NCBI GenBank assembly: GCA_030704615.1
Contig: CM060731.1
Coordinates: forward strand, 7,070,001-7,134,000
Direction of reading: 5' to 3'
Origin: Takakia lepidozioides
Taxonomy: Eukaryota > Streptophyta > Takakiopsida > Takakiales > Takakiaceae
DNA: 64,000 bases
Below the pieces are notes generated by a model. That model saw only the letters and a program-made list of their open reading frames with translations, was not told where the DNA came from and did no database searches. Shown here piece after piece: positions 49,195 to 59,976 of this stretch. Every line of letters starts with the position of its first letter. Within the stretch, counting starts at the first letter, position 1. The translations under genes and the position numbers were made by a program.

Positions 49195-49775
49195 CCACAG
49201 GTCAACACGGGCCACCACAGACCAGCATAGGCCCACACAGCTCACTGGTCACAGCCGTCACAGCCCCACACAGACCACAGCCTGTCACAGCCCCACAGGC
49301 TGCAGCCCATCACAGCCCATCACAACCCCAAAGGCCACAGGCACATCCTATCACAGCCCTACAAAGGTCACAGGGTCATAGCCCCAAAGGCCACAGCCCG
49401 TCACAGCCCCACAGGCCACATGGCACAGCCTGTCACAGCCCTACACAGGTCACAGGGGTCACAGCCCCAAAGGCCACAACCCCTCACAGCCCGTCACAGC
49501 CCGTCACAACCCCACAGGCCACAGCCCACAGCCCACCATAGCCTGTCACAGCCCGCCACAGCCCATCACAACCCATCACAACCTGTCACAGCTCACCACA
49601 GCCTGTCATAGCCCCACAGGCCACAGGGCACAGCCTGTCACAGCCCCTCATAGCCCGTCACAGCCCCACAACCCACAAGGCACAGCCCCTCACAGCCCGT
49701 CACAGCTCGCCACAGTCTGTCACATCCCGTCACAGCCCCACAGGCCACAGGGCACAGCCTGTCACAGCCCCTCAC
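49195..49775. repeat. Minisatellite of cacagccc(gt/ca) units
   Basis: About 580 bp built from cacagcccgt and cacagccccacaggcca variants of roughly 10-17 bp, with irregular higher-order arrangement. It is not a CRISPR: units are adjacent with no unique spacers. The open frame it creates (49143-49541) is an artefact of the repeat. Confidence 0.88.
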
Positions 49776-50564
49776 ATAAGGGAAGTCAGCCCTTCCCTCT
49801 TCCTTGCTTGCCCTCCAAGCTTGAAGATGGAAGCTTCAATGAGCTGAATACATGCTCCACACATGCAACCTCTTCATACAAGAGGTATCGGCCCCCTATC
49901 TTGGCTCCTTGGCTCCTTGATCTCTCTAAGACAAGACTAGACACTCCACAGCCTTTGCCAAGCTCCTGAAACCCTAAGGCTTACATTTCCAGCCACAAGA
50001 CGCTCCTCTTGTGGTGCAAGAGCTCTTTTTCCAAGCTCTGAAACCCTAGGTGCATATTCCATGGCCTTGCCGCACCTCTTAGCTCCTGTTCCAGCCCTGC
50101 TCTTGCCATGACAAGAGCCCTCTCAATGCTGAAGCTCGAGATTGAAACCCCCTCTCAACATACTCCACAAAGTGCACTGATTTGCCCCAAGCCAAATCAG
50201 CCCTTTCGCTTGGTCTTGCAATCCTTCACACAATGAAAGCTCGCATTCCCAAGTCCAATTCTCAGCTCTGCCACCAAAGCCACTATAACCTGCTCTTGAC
50301 TGGTCCTCTTCCCAATCGTGCTTGCTCATGCATGTACACAATCTGAAACCATCAAGGTGCTCTGGAATTACCTGCAGTATGGTGCTTTCATCTCTGAAGC
50401 TGAAGATCGAATGCCAAGGTCTACCACCTTGTAACCCACATCGCCTCCGCTTCTAACAACCAAGAGCTCCATGGTGCTCCTTGCATAACAACTTGGTTTC
50501 TCTCATTCTCAAGCAAAAACCACAAGTGCTACAACCAACTCGTATCTGGCACTCACAGATATGA
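49776..50564 (-). other. Leader or LTR portion of the gypsy element
   Basis: No coding region. Recurrent phrases such as aagctctgaaaccctagg, ctcctgaaaccctaaggc and gctgaagctcgag hint at internal short repeats. A matching LTR on the other side was not found. Confidence 0.35.
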
Positions 50565-50643
50565 GCTCATCTTTCTCGAGTGGGGAATCCACACTACGGC
50601 GCCATAGCTAGGCGCAGTGAGGCTCAACTCGAGAAAGATGAGC
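50565..50643. repeat. Perfect 17-bp inverted repeat with nested GC palindrome
   Basis: The arms gctcatctttctcgagt (50565-50581) and actcgagaaagatgagc (50627-50643) are exact reverse complements with a 45-nt loop. Inside the loop, gcgccatagctaggcgc (about 50599-50615) is itself almost palindromic. A stable hairpin near the 5' end of the gypsy element is predicted. Confidence 0.85.
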
Positions 50644-50767
50644 CTCCCGCGCTTGCCGTGAAGATAATCACTCCAGGGCCAAAATCTGCCTTGACCCCTG
50701 GATTGACACTTGGGCCAATCCCAAATGTCAATATGTAAAAGCTAGTTATTTCCTAGCTAGTTTCACA

Positions 50768-51163
50768 CTAGTGGTAAAATAATTTGACAGTAGTATGAGC
50801 AAAGGCTTGTGACAGTTTTGTCAGGGAACGGGGTTTTTTGGGAGGAGTGTCTTGGAGGTAGCGGGTAACAAGCCAACTGAGTTCGGTAGCAAAGTCTTGG
50901 CGGGGTGGGTGGATTTGAGTGTCACAGGGGGAGGAAATAGAGTATTTAGCCCATAGCCATGCTAGTCTGTCATTGGGAATGAGGCCAAGAAAACAGCCGT
51001 TGAAGATGTAGATAGTGGACATACGAGGGCCTTGACAGATTGTGGGGGAGGTGTGTAGGATATCCTTATCTGGATTGCATTCAGTAATGTGTATGTGTAC
51101 GTTGGGGGCGGTAAGTGGTTGATGTACGTGACGGGCATCTTTGGGTTGGGATATAAATAGCAA
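50768..51163 (-). pseudogene. Upstream piece of the non-LTR element
   Basis: Frame of 131 codons reading STIYIFNGCFLGLIPNDRLA, WLWAKYSISSPCDTQIHPP and LTKLSQAFAHTT. It ends where the piece at 42005 starts (YAHDTTIPPDILS), so the two appear to be the same protein on either side of the gypsy insertion, possibly with a few codons of overlap. The domain is unrecognised. Confidence 0.5.
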
Positions 51164-51430
51164 TTTAGCTTTTTCTATTTTCCCAATCTAACAAATCCTT
51201 ACATTGGCTCTAAGGATATTAAGGGATCATTAGAATAAATGTAAAAATTATGTTAAGGTTTATCTTCTTCGTCATGGTTGACCGATTTGTTTTCCCACTC
51301 TATGAAATCCCTAGAGCGGCTTAGAACGCTATAAGGGATTCTTACAACGAACGTAAATAAGTTTATTTATTTTATTTGTTTTTTAATTTAAATTTAAGAG
51401 ATCCTTACATTGGGTCTAAGGGATCATTAG
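51151..51430. repeat. AT-rich diverged tandem repeat, right flank of the non-LTR block
   Basis: Same unit as 39483-39689 (ataaatagcaatttagcttt, then ccttacattgg and taagggatcattagaa). It begins with the 13-bp direct repeat atataaatagcaa. Confidence 0.6.
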
Positions 51431-51657
51431 AATAAATGTAAAAAATATGTTAGTGTTTTTTTTCTTGGTCATGGTTGACTGTTGAGGCCGTATGGCACCC
51501 GTTGAGATTTAACTGTTCTTCCCCTTCAATATTTCAACTATTAACAATATAGTTGTTTGGCTAAAAGTAATGTGATTTTTTGGCTAAAATATATTAGGGT
51601 TTAGCCAGAACTTGTCGACGTGGCCTTCTGTCTTGCCGAGAAACAAAAACTTGGCAC

Positions 51658-51825
51658 TAGCTGGCATCCTAAAGACTGAAGCTAATTATCAGCGGAAGTG
51701 GATTGCCACCACCACCAATTGAATGTAGGGCAGTCTGGGATTAGCTGGCATCCTAAAGACTAAAGCTAATTATCAGGGGAAGTGGATTGCCACCACCACC
51801 AATTGAATGTAGTGCAGTCTGGCAT
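51658..51825. repeat. 84-bp tandem duplication
   Basis: Two copies starting tagctggcatcctaaagact at 51658 and 51742, each running through gccaccaccaccaattgaat, with only a few differences. Confidence 0.92.
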
Positions 51826-52299
51826 TCCGTGTTAATAGTTTGATAGCAAGTACCAAGGGGCTCTAGAGCTTTTGCCGAATTAAGTGACATTTCATTGATA
51901 AGATTACAATTTTCAGATTTGGTACAATATATGCTCTCAAACTCACGGTCTAGGCGTGTACTAAGACAGATTTAAAATGATAGTGTGTCGGTACAAAATC
52001 TATACTTTCCGTACTGCTGCAGCATAGATGGAGCCAATAGTTTAGACACTTCATTCCTAACAAAAGTGGGGTGATATCAGCCCTCTTTTTCATTGGACAA
52101 CTCCCTACACTCATTGCCATGAATCACTCTTGAACTGCAAGCATATCCAAATTTGACAGTATACATCAAGAGATCAGAATCAAATGTATCTTGAATTTAT
52201 GTCGACTGTGGTGTATACAAGTAACCAGGGTGTGCTAACAGCTCCAGGAGTCTCTAGGACAACATGACCTTACACATGAAAAACTAGATGAGCTTGAGA
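51826..52299. other. 3' flank of the chalcone-isomerase-like gene
   Basis: Nothing beyond ordinary AT-rich DNA is seen. It should hold the 3'UTR of the minus-strand gene that follows. Confidence 0.35.
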
Positions 52300-54495
52300 C
52301 TAGAGCAGAGCAGAAAGTCCCTCTGCAACTGAGGTAACTGTTGTGGGAGTGATGGTATTTTCTCCCAAGTAAAGATCCAACAGCGCTTCCGCAACATTAT
52401 TATTGTCGATTGTGTGTAATACTTTGTCCGGCACTGAACCATCAGCAGAGATGGATACCTGCAACCTCAAATGTGTCTGTTAGTACCCCTTAGAAATCCT
52501 TGAAAGATCAGTCCCACACTCACAATCAGATCTAAGAGATTAAAACTTAAACAGATCATCCCTTACATATTCCATGGCAGGGATAATTGTAAGAACTCTT
52601 TAACGTTCGATAATACTTTCATAAAAGGTATGGGTCCTAATAACACATGCACAGACTGGTAACAGCATGCCAGGAGGATGAGGACCTGCACTTTGGAAAA
52701 GCTAGTTTGGCCAGTAGTAGAAAATGGAAGATCCTTTTGGAAAGTTATGTGGCTGGAAAAAGGTCACCAGATCTTCCAATGCCGTCTATTCGGGCTCCTC
52801 ATATTTGTCATCGTACACCAGCTTGTCTCGCACAGACGACTGTAATGAACCTCCATAAGGAGTACCCTTCACACCCTTGATTATGCCAACTTTGATCAGT
52901 TTTTCCACCTCAGCTGCAAGGCACACAATCTTTCAGTTAGTGCACAGTCCACAGAGACTTCCTCGGGGTTCATAGAATGGTATCAGGGTATAAGGAAGAT
53001 TTTGAGCAGAGCTGTTTCATCCCTGACATCCTAGGTGATGGCCCATCAATTAGCATTGGAAGCACTTGTCCAAAACTATCTACAGGGCAAGCACATCCAT
53101 CAATCGATGACCACGCTGGCCCTGCAAGGCCAGGCAGACTTGTGAACGAATTTAGGACCTTAAGCAATTACTTTCACTGGTAATTACAGTGTTGGGATTC
53201 ACAAGCTTTGAACAATGCCAGGATGGTCTCTCTGCTCCGAAGGAGCTTTGAAAGACTGAAAATGGTGTGCAACTTGTGATCAGTTCCCTCAGAGGCTGTG
53301 TAAGCCTGCACAGATCAGTGAGATGCAATCATTTCATAATCTGGATAAAGTATGTCAGGTTTTAAGTGATCACCTTGCTGCACAGCTTTGTGAAAACCAC
53401 TGTCCTCTTCAGCCAGCTCGGTGGCTGCCTTCCCCTTCCATTGCTGCAGATGTTCTCCAACAGTAGGCTCCAGGTAAACTCCAATGGCAGTGAATTTAAT
53501 CTCGATGGTTTCTATGCTCATCTCTGTCAAGCCTGCACAGATGAGTAGTGTATGAGCAGCTGGAAACTCCCCTAATAATGAAACATAATACAAACAGTAC
53601 TTGTTTGGACCAAGAGAAACAACTCTGGTCACAGGGAAAACTATTATTTCCTGTTGGGGGAGATGATCACATTCTGGACATGTTTCTCACAGAAGAGCAC
53701 CTCCAGCATTTCACAGGAAACAAAAAGCCTGCTCGTATGCTTATACTAAGACATCTCACATGTGTAAAGGGACCACTTGAAGGAGCTGGCATTGTGATAA
53801 TGGAGATCTTGCAATCTGACTATGGGTTCGTTCAATGACAAATAATTGCATTTAGGTGACATTTGGTTGAAATTCATCACGTGAGTTCTTACATTTGACA
53901 CTTGAGATTTGGCAGACAGGTAGTGTCAAGAATTAAAAAGGGGTGATCCCAAAACTTATAATAAATAATCAGAGAGTGACCTAGACATGGTCGGAAATAG
54001 GTGTTAAGGGACAGGCATTTTAGGAAGAGTTGAAAGACCAGATCTGACCATTAGGGAGCTCTAGAAACAACAATAAACCCTACTAAAAAGTTCCATAATT
54101 TAAATTAGGCAGGTCATTGCAGAAAGTGTTGTTTGTTGGCCACCTGCCACCACACATGGAGGTATTTTACACTGATGGCGTCTAGCACTGATGTTAGCCC
54201 AGAGTTTCCTTCGACGCACATATTTGTCTTCGAACAGCTTCCATTGTTATATATGGGAGTGGCCAGGGCCCACCAAAGCATCTGACATTTCAACACCCCG
54301 TAGAGGGTGGGGGAGAGGGGACATACCATGACCGATTAAGGTGAGAGTCGTAGACGACGCGGGTGGTGAAATCGTTGTAGGAAAGCTGATACCCTCTACA
54401 TCCAGGCTATCGGAAACCACTGCGTATTCACACAGACACCTCCTCGTGAACATTCCGTAAGACGATCCATGAAGGATTTGAAACATGATCTTCAA
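52300..54495 (-). pseudogene. Chalcone isomerase-like gene, probably a pseudogene
   Basis: Chalcone-isomerase-fold protein; family members close chalcones to flavanones or act as non-catalytic or fatty-acid-binding relatives. Exon 1 (54495-54327): SLDVEGISFPTTISPPASST. Exon 2 (53532-53374): EIKFTAIGVYLEPTVGEHLQ, the most diagnostic block. Exon 3 (52913-52686): EVEKLIKVGIIKGVKGTPYG and FFQPHNFPKGSSIFYYWPN. Exon 4 (52458-52300): VSISADGSVPDKVLHTIDN and VAEALLDLYLGENTITPTTV. Splice sites of exons 1-3 are GT-AG and in phase. Exon 3 contains TAG stops at 52786-52788 and 52702-52704, and its phase does not match exon 4, so the gene looks dead. The true start codon is uncertain. Confidence 0.8.
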
Positions 54496-56989
54496 GACTT
54501 GAAGCTTTATAGACCCAATGTGGAGTCAGAGTTCCACTTGGACACTAGTTGACACATAACATGTATCATGGAGATTTTCGCAAATGATCAGCGTGTACAA
54601 CTCAGGAGAGGAGGAAAAATATATAGAAGACTTAAGAGAATGTAGGACTCCTGACTACTGGGGACTTCAGAATTCCCCCTGAGGGTCAGAGACACCAAGA
54701 TCATATGAGAAATGGGATTAGATCCGGGTAGGGTATAAAACTTGCAATTTAGAAGGCATCGTACTGTATGCAAGTGTGAGTTGTTCCGTGTTAGAGCAGA
54801 ATACTTACTTGCTGTTCAGACACAGGTATGGATAAATCTTGACCCCGAAGCGTATCACGGTTCCAGAACTGCGCCCCCTCACACTGCAAGGTTGTTGCTT
54901 GAGCTTGTTCTTCAGGAAGCGTGCGGAATCTGGATCATGCCAAAAGCACAACACCGATATTTTCAAAACAGAAGAGAAATCGATTAGGTCAAGACCCAAG
55001 CCTCGAGAGCCCAAATCGAGCAAGTACTAAACGGGCCCATCGTTTCTTCAGTACTCTCTGATCGCCTGGATATTGACAAGATGTGCAGACTGTAGATACC
55101 CATGACCGTGAACAAAACAATACACAGATTGCAAACAAACGCAAGCATGGAAATCCATGTCCTTGATCTCCATGGAACTAACTGAAAAAAGGTAGAAGAG
55201 AACAACATATAGAATATATAACGATACTGCTATCTGGTCCTACACCTACCAGTACGTTTTGTTAGTAATGCATCTATAGGATACACTGTTTATCTGCCTC
55301 TCAGAGAGTTCAGAGAGAGAGAGAGACCTTGTCTGGTGCACAAGCAGGAGCTTGTTGTCAAGCAGCTCTAAAAGTATCACAAGGCACACTGGAGTGGTCA
55401 AACTTCGAAATGCTAGGCAGGCTATTGCTTCAAAGCAGACATGCTGGCAATGACATACAGAGCTCTGTAACACTCCCTCCAGGAAAGCTCCTAAGATCGA
55501 CGTGTAGTGCTAAAGTACCAGCTCTTTTCTCTTGAGTATTTGTACCCTTGTCAATCAGGCTATGCTTCTTGGGTCTCGCACCCCCTTTTGGAATCTTTCT
55601 CTCTTCACTTTATAACCCACTTTCACATGAAACCCATAGGTTTCACGGTTGATATACACCCGCAGCAATTTTTTTCCTCTCCACAGGGGTGGGACTTAAT
55701 GAAGAGTGGTGGCTGGAGCATGACCTTGCAAAGCAGTGGGTGTGCTGTCACCACAATACATAGTGCATGTCCGCTTTGTCGGACACCTAAAATGACATAA
55801 AGCAAATTTCACTTCATCATTTTTTTATGAAGATCAGCTACTCACAGCCGCCCATTCTATGCAAAAATACAAGTATGTATTGTGGTCTTAGATGAACATC
55901 CAGTGCCAAGTTGACGTTCATTAAAAGGAATGTCAGATACATCTGAAATGTGAACTCTCTCTCTACTGTCCTCTATGACAACATAATGAGACAAAGCCAG
56001 ACAGCGGACCCACCACTCTGAGTAGGGACAAATCACTCTTAACTTCTCTGACTTTGGAACAGGTAGTCCGGGACCCACTGCAACAAACTTTTCACAAAGC
56101 GAGCAATGGATTCACGAGGATCACATGTGTCGACGTGGAGCCAAACATGTGTGATCACACATTACGACAGGCATCCCCAATCAAGAGTTGAAGGGGTAGG
56201 TGGGGGCATTTATTAGGGAAAGAAGGCACCCCACCCTCACACAAAGCTTATTAACCCCTAATGGACCAGCCCCTTTTTGGTGGACCCACTACAGAACGGA
56301 ACATACCCTCATGGATGAGGGTATATTTCTCCTTTGACAAACATCAACAGGGATGAAGGGTATGAAAGACACTCTACCTACTTCATGGACCTGCTGTAAA
56401 AATTCCAGGTGATTTGACGGTGTCATTAGGAAGATTATCACAAAAATCCAGCCCAAAATTTCTGCTGTACTCCAATTTCAGAGTCAAAAAATGATTTGAC
56501 CAAGCATTTGGCCTTACCAAAATGATTTTCATTCCCACAGGCCACCCAGATTCTGATTAGGTTGCACCTAAAGCATGTTGGCCGAAAATTTCAGAGCCCA
56601 ATTCCAAAATCTCGTAAGGGTTGCTTTGTATGGGAAAAGAGGGGGTAAGAAATACCATACAATTCAGTTGACCCCCAAATCGGCTCCAAGTAGGGTGACC
56701 AAGTTTATAATGGAACCACAATTCCATCGGTCTTATTGTTCCTTGCCTGATTACTCATTACCTTGAAAAAAAATCATCATTCTATCCTATGTAGAAACAA
56801 AGATTCTCAATTCTTCCTTGAATCCTAGCTCAGGCCAACTATCACCTGAGCCAGTTGGCTGGCTGACTACGAGGCTTGACCTGCAAACCCCACTTGCCTA
56901 TTCCTTCCAGCAAGATATGCACTTTGTGCATAAACCTTCGTCTTCAACGAGCCCTAGTGCACCCTCGAAGCTAGCATGAAGCTATTCAC
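54496..56989. other. Unassigned, with one exon-like stretch on the minus strand
   Basis: On the minus strand about 56080-55915 reads GPGLPVPKSEKLRVICPYSE, WWVRCLALSHYVVIEDSRER and VHISDVSDIPFNERQL. It has an acceptor-like tttgttgcag upstream. It looks like one exon of a gene I cannot name. A GA run is at 55313-55324. The rest shows no supported gene. Confidence 0.3.
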
Positions 56990-58510
56990 CCCAAGAAAGG
57001 CCTGGGGACCATCTGTTTCGTCGTTTCAAACCCACATGCAGTCTACAATCAAATACCATCATGGAGTACAAGGGATAATACAAAACAATAATGTAAAACA
57101 GACATTAGAGAATGTGGACAAGAGGAAAATACATAACATGATGTGGGCTGCATTTGAAGATGTTCAATCACATTCTGGTTTACAATGAAACCCATTATTT
57201 TGTCATTTGTTCTGAAGGTTCCATCACACGCCACTATTCGACAATGTCCATGCTTCACCATCTGTTTTTTCTGCCAGTCAATTTGTATGCCCACCACGAA
57301 TGGAAGGGCCAGTTTTCAGTCATTCGAAGTCCAAGGAGGGTGATTGGACTACTCCTGGTAGTAGAATCATTTAGTGGGTTCGCCTCAACCCACATACGGA
57401 CACTTCATGCATCATTTGAGTGTTTCTTAAATGTTTCTTCATCGCATTTGTTGGCAATATTGCGAATGTCATTAGAAAGAAGGAAGGTGTCACGAGTTAC
57501 CTCCAACCCAACATCCATCATTTCCCTCACCCCCTGTGTGTGTGTTTGCCATCATATTGTTGATGCTTAGTCCTAGATGCAAGTTGCGTAATACCCATAA
57601 TTTCATTCTTCACTGAGGTGGGGAGCTATTGAAACACGCCTAGTTTCATGTGAAGACCCATGGCACAATTGTCCTACTCCATCGACATGTCTCTTCTCAT
57701 AATACACTAGCTCCGCAATTTCAGGGTCCACATAGCATTGCGTCATTACAAACCGACACATGCATACCCTCTTGATGCCTCCCCCCATTTGTTTTTGTGG
57801 TCCTCACTTGTTTAGGCTTCTGCTGTGGAAAAGTGTGACTCTTGGCTTCCTCCCTTTCTTGGGAGTTCGTGTTTCTTGGCATTGATGGTGGAGGTGACTC
57901 GCAAGCTGGCACTGGTCCTATCCTCTAGCCCGTGTGATACCTACGACAACAAACCACCTTCCATTCCTAGCAAAGCAAGGGACTCACAATGCAAAAAAGC
58001 AACGAGGACTACGGTATTACATGGTTGGCACAAACTTATACATTGTCATACTTAAGGCACTGTTTATGCGTGGAGCTAGGAGAGATCCCTGCAAACATCC
58101 TCTTTGGCCATGTATGTGGAACGTGCATGGCGACATTGAAACGGGAAGACTCCCGAGTGATGAAATTCTTCACGCAATTCCATGGAGTGTAACTTAGACT
58201 CAGCATTGTCTTTACTTGGGGGCTTGCCATATGCCATTGGAAACGCGAGTATAACACATTATGGTTGAGTTCGGGGATTGCAGTTGGTTTCGAATTTTCA
58301 ACAAGATGGTCTTCAGTTTTGTCGGCCTCCATAGACATGAAGATAACTCAGGCACCATTGGGTTGCACAGAGGACACATGGGTGATACGCTACGCGGGTG
58401 CACACACCTTGATAGGACAATTTTGGAGACGAGGATGAGAGGGGATGACGATGGATACAACTCGACGATTACCTCGACACAGCATACATCTACATGGAGA
58501 TGCATTCATT
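56990..58510 (-). mobile_element. MULE/FAR1-type transposase remnant
   Basis: Minus-strand pieces in several frames: RESSRFNVAMHVPHTWPKRM (58036-58338), RFVMTQCYVDPEIAELVYYE (57603-57788), RDTFLLSNDIRNIANKCDEE, then IQIDWQKKQMVKHGHCRIVA and CDGTFRTNDK (57049-57297). The last corresponds to the first catalytic Asp region of Mutator-like/FAR1-ZSWIM type transposases. Stops and shifts throughout, and the C-terminal half is missing after CDGTFRTND. No terminal inverted repeats were identified. Confidence 0.6.
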
Positions 58511-59976
58511 TTAAACGCGGTATGGATTAAAAACAATTAAATTTCAAACTCAAATTTGAAATTTGAATATTATGTGTCACCACGTCACCACACGTATTAA
58601 CATGTGTCGAACGTCATGATGGAATGCTGCTGGTTACGTGATCATGTACGACATGGATGCTGGGTGGGCGAACATGTATTACCACACCGTCGAGGGGTGG
58701 GAACAGGGGCGGGTCGCGGTGGTCGCGGTCAGTGCAGGAGCCGCCACGAGGGGTGCGGGGACGGGCGAGGGGGCCACGCAGCCACACCCGCTGAGGGCGC
58801 ATTCAACTGCCGGTTCATTTCTAATGTCTGCCGATGCTTATTAGAAGTGAGTAACATCAGTGTCGTAATGACGCAACTTCTGAATATTACTTCTCATATT
58901 TCCAGCGTCGCATATCTGCACTTGGAATTTGAAGGCCTTTGAACCCTATAATGTCAAAATCTCCCCACATACTATGTTCCCACCACTTGGCGGTCTGTCA
59001 AGTTATGAACCTATGAGGAAAGCCCTCAGTTTACACAGTAGAGTACACCTAGAGATCCTTTGGACGATGGAGTTACACACCTACAAGATGGGACCTGTTG
59101 GAAATAAAAGGAACCTTCAGCTCTCCTCAATAACAGAAAGTCCTGTATTGAATTGAAATGAAAAAAGCACCACCTACCTCCAATCTGTAACATTGGAAGG
59201 TGAACTACCAAATCTAACAAGCCTCCAACAATGGGCTCTCTTGCTTTGGCAAAACACAAAGGGGGGGGGTGAGACATAACTCAGCACAGCACACCAATCA
59301 GAGCCTTGACGCGGTGGGTTCTTTGACCACATTTTCTCCGAGGACTTCAACATGATGCATAGTCTTTCTACAGAAGAGAGCCACCAAGAAGTATTCCCAA
59401 GTACAAACTCAATGAATTTGCAAATTCAATGACATAATTATATGTCGTGCGACTTTATTCACAAATGTGCGGTGTTGCAGCACTTACAAGGAATGGGAGG
59501 TTTGAATCATGAAAGATTCCAGCTGTTGGGAAAATAGCCCCCTCAGAAAAATTTGAACAACTACTTCCCTACAGACATTCTAGACAAGAACCTCAGTAGC
59601 CTAACTGCAAATTATTGAACTAAGGACAAGGGAAAATGCAGCAGCCATGTTCAACACATAACAGATACATTTCCTCTAAATATTGCTGGAGTGTCTTCAA
59701 CTAAACTAAAGAGGTGAGAAGGGGTCAAGGGCAACAAAAAAGTAGCTGCCTTCAACCCACTACATGTCCCTTGTGTCGAACATTGCTCCTTACGAACATA
59801 CCATCTTGGAAGAAGATAGTATACTTATGATAATATACAAGCAACTAGCGAAAGCAACAATTTTGTGTTCCAGAATCAAGCTCAATAAATGCCAGTGGAT
59901 AGCAACCTAACCAGAACGAATGCCTTGTTGGTTGATGTCCGGTACTGTCCAACAACGTCCTGGGCACCTTAGTCAT
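58511..59976. other. Intergenic with a GC-rich block
   Basis: A GC-rich island at about 58680-58800 interrupts AT-rich sequence; its open frames on both strands (Gly/Ala/Arg-rich) are likely compositional. The remainder to 59976 shows no gene and includes the 3' flank of the reductase-like gene. Confidence 0.35.

Larger units (their letters stand above)
42006..50767 (-). mobile_element. Ty3/gypsy-type element encoding a cytosine-5 DNA methyltransferase
   Basis: Order on the minus strand: leader (50.7-48.5 kb, with a hairpin and a minisatellite), gag, CCHC nucleocapsid plus protease, DNA methyltransferase, HHCC/DDE integrase, and a PHD-finger remnant near 42.4-42.6 kb. No reverse transcriptase or RNase H is recognised between gag and integrase. 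I could not identify matching LTRs, so the ends are approximate; the left 370 bp are rich in cactag and the right end begins TGTGAAACTAGC on the minus strand. The element sits between two collinear pieces of the non-LTR element. Stops and frameshifts show it is decayed. Confidence 0.8.
39690..51150 (-). mobile_element. 5'-truncated non-LTR retrotransposon block (with the gypsy element nested inside)
   Basis: Pieces at 39740-42005 and 50768-51150 read collinearly on the minus strand. The outer ends are flanked by the 13-bp direct repeat atataaatagcaa at 39677-39689 and 51151-51163, consistent with a target-site duplication. The 3' end (left) finishes in a CT-repeat tail rather than poly-A. Domains on the minus strand in order: an unknown region, a PCIF1-like segment, RNase H, a CCHC finger and a restriction-like endonuclease. 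RT is not seen and may lie in the truncated 5' part. The flanking repeat carries similar motifs, so the duplication is suggestive rather than proven. Confidence 0.6.

Noticed and set aside
49143-49541. Open frame of 132 codons (HSPSQPHRPQ-like repeats)
   Set aside because: Produced entirely by the cacagccc minisatellite; no protein family resemblance.
49195-49775. Repeat array considered as CRISPR
   Set aside because: Units of 10-17 bp are directly adjacent without unique spacers, and the genome is eukaryotic.
42045-50767. Search for matching LTRs flanking the methyltransferase element
   Set aside because: I could not find a direct repeat shared by 42.0-42.4 kb and 48.7-50.8 kb by eye; an alignment is needed, so no LTR feature is reported.
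58640-58844. GC-rich open frames with Gly/Ala/Arg repeats
   Set aside because: Open on both strands because of composition; no domain and no gene context.
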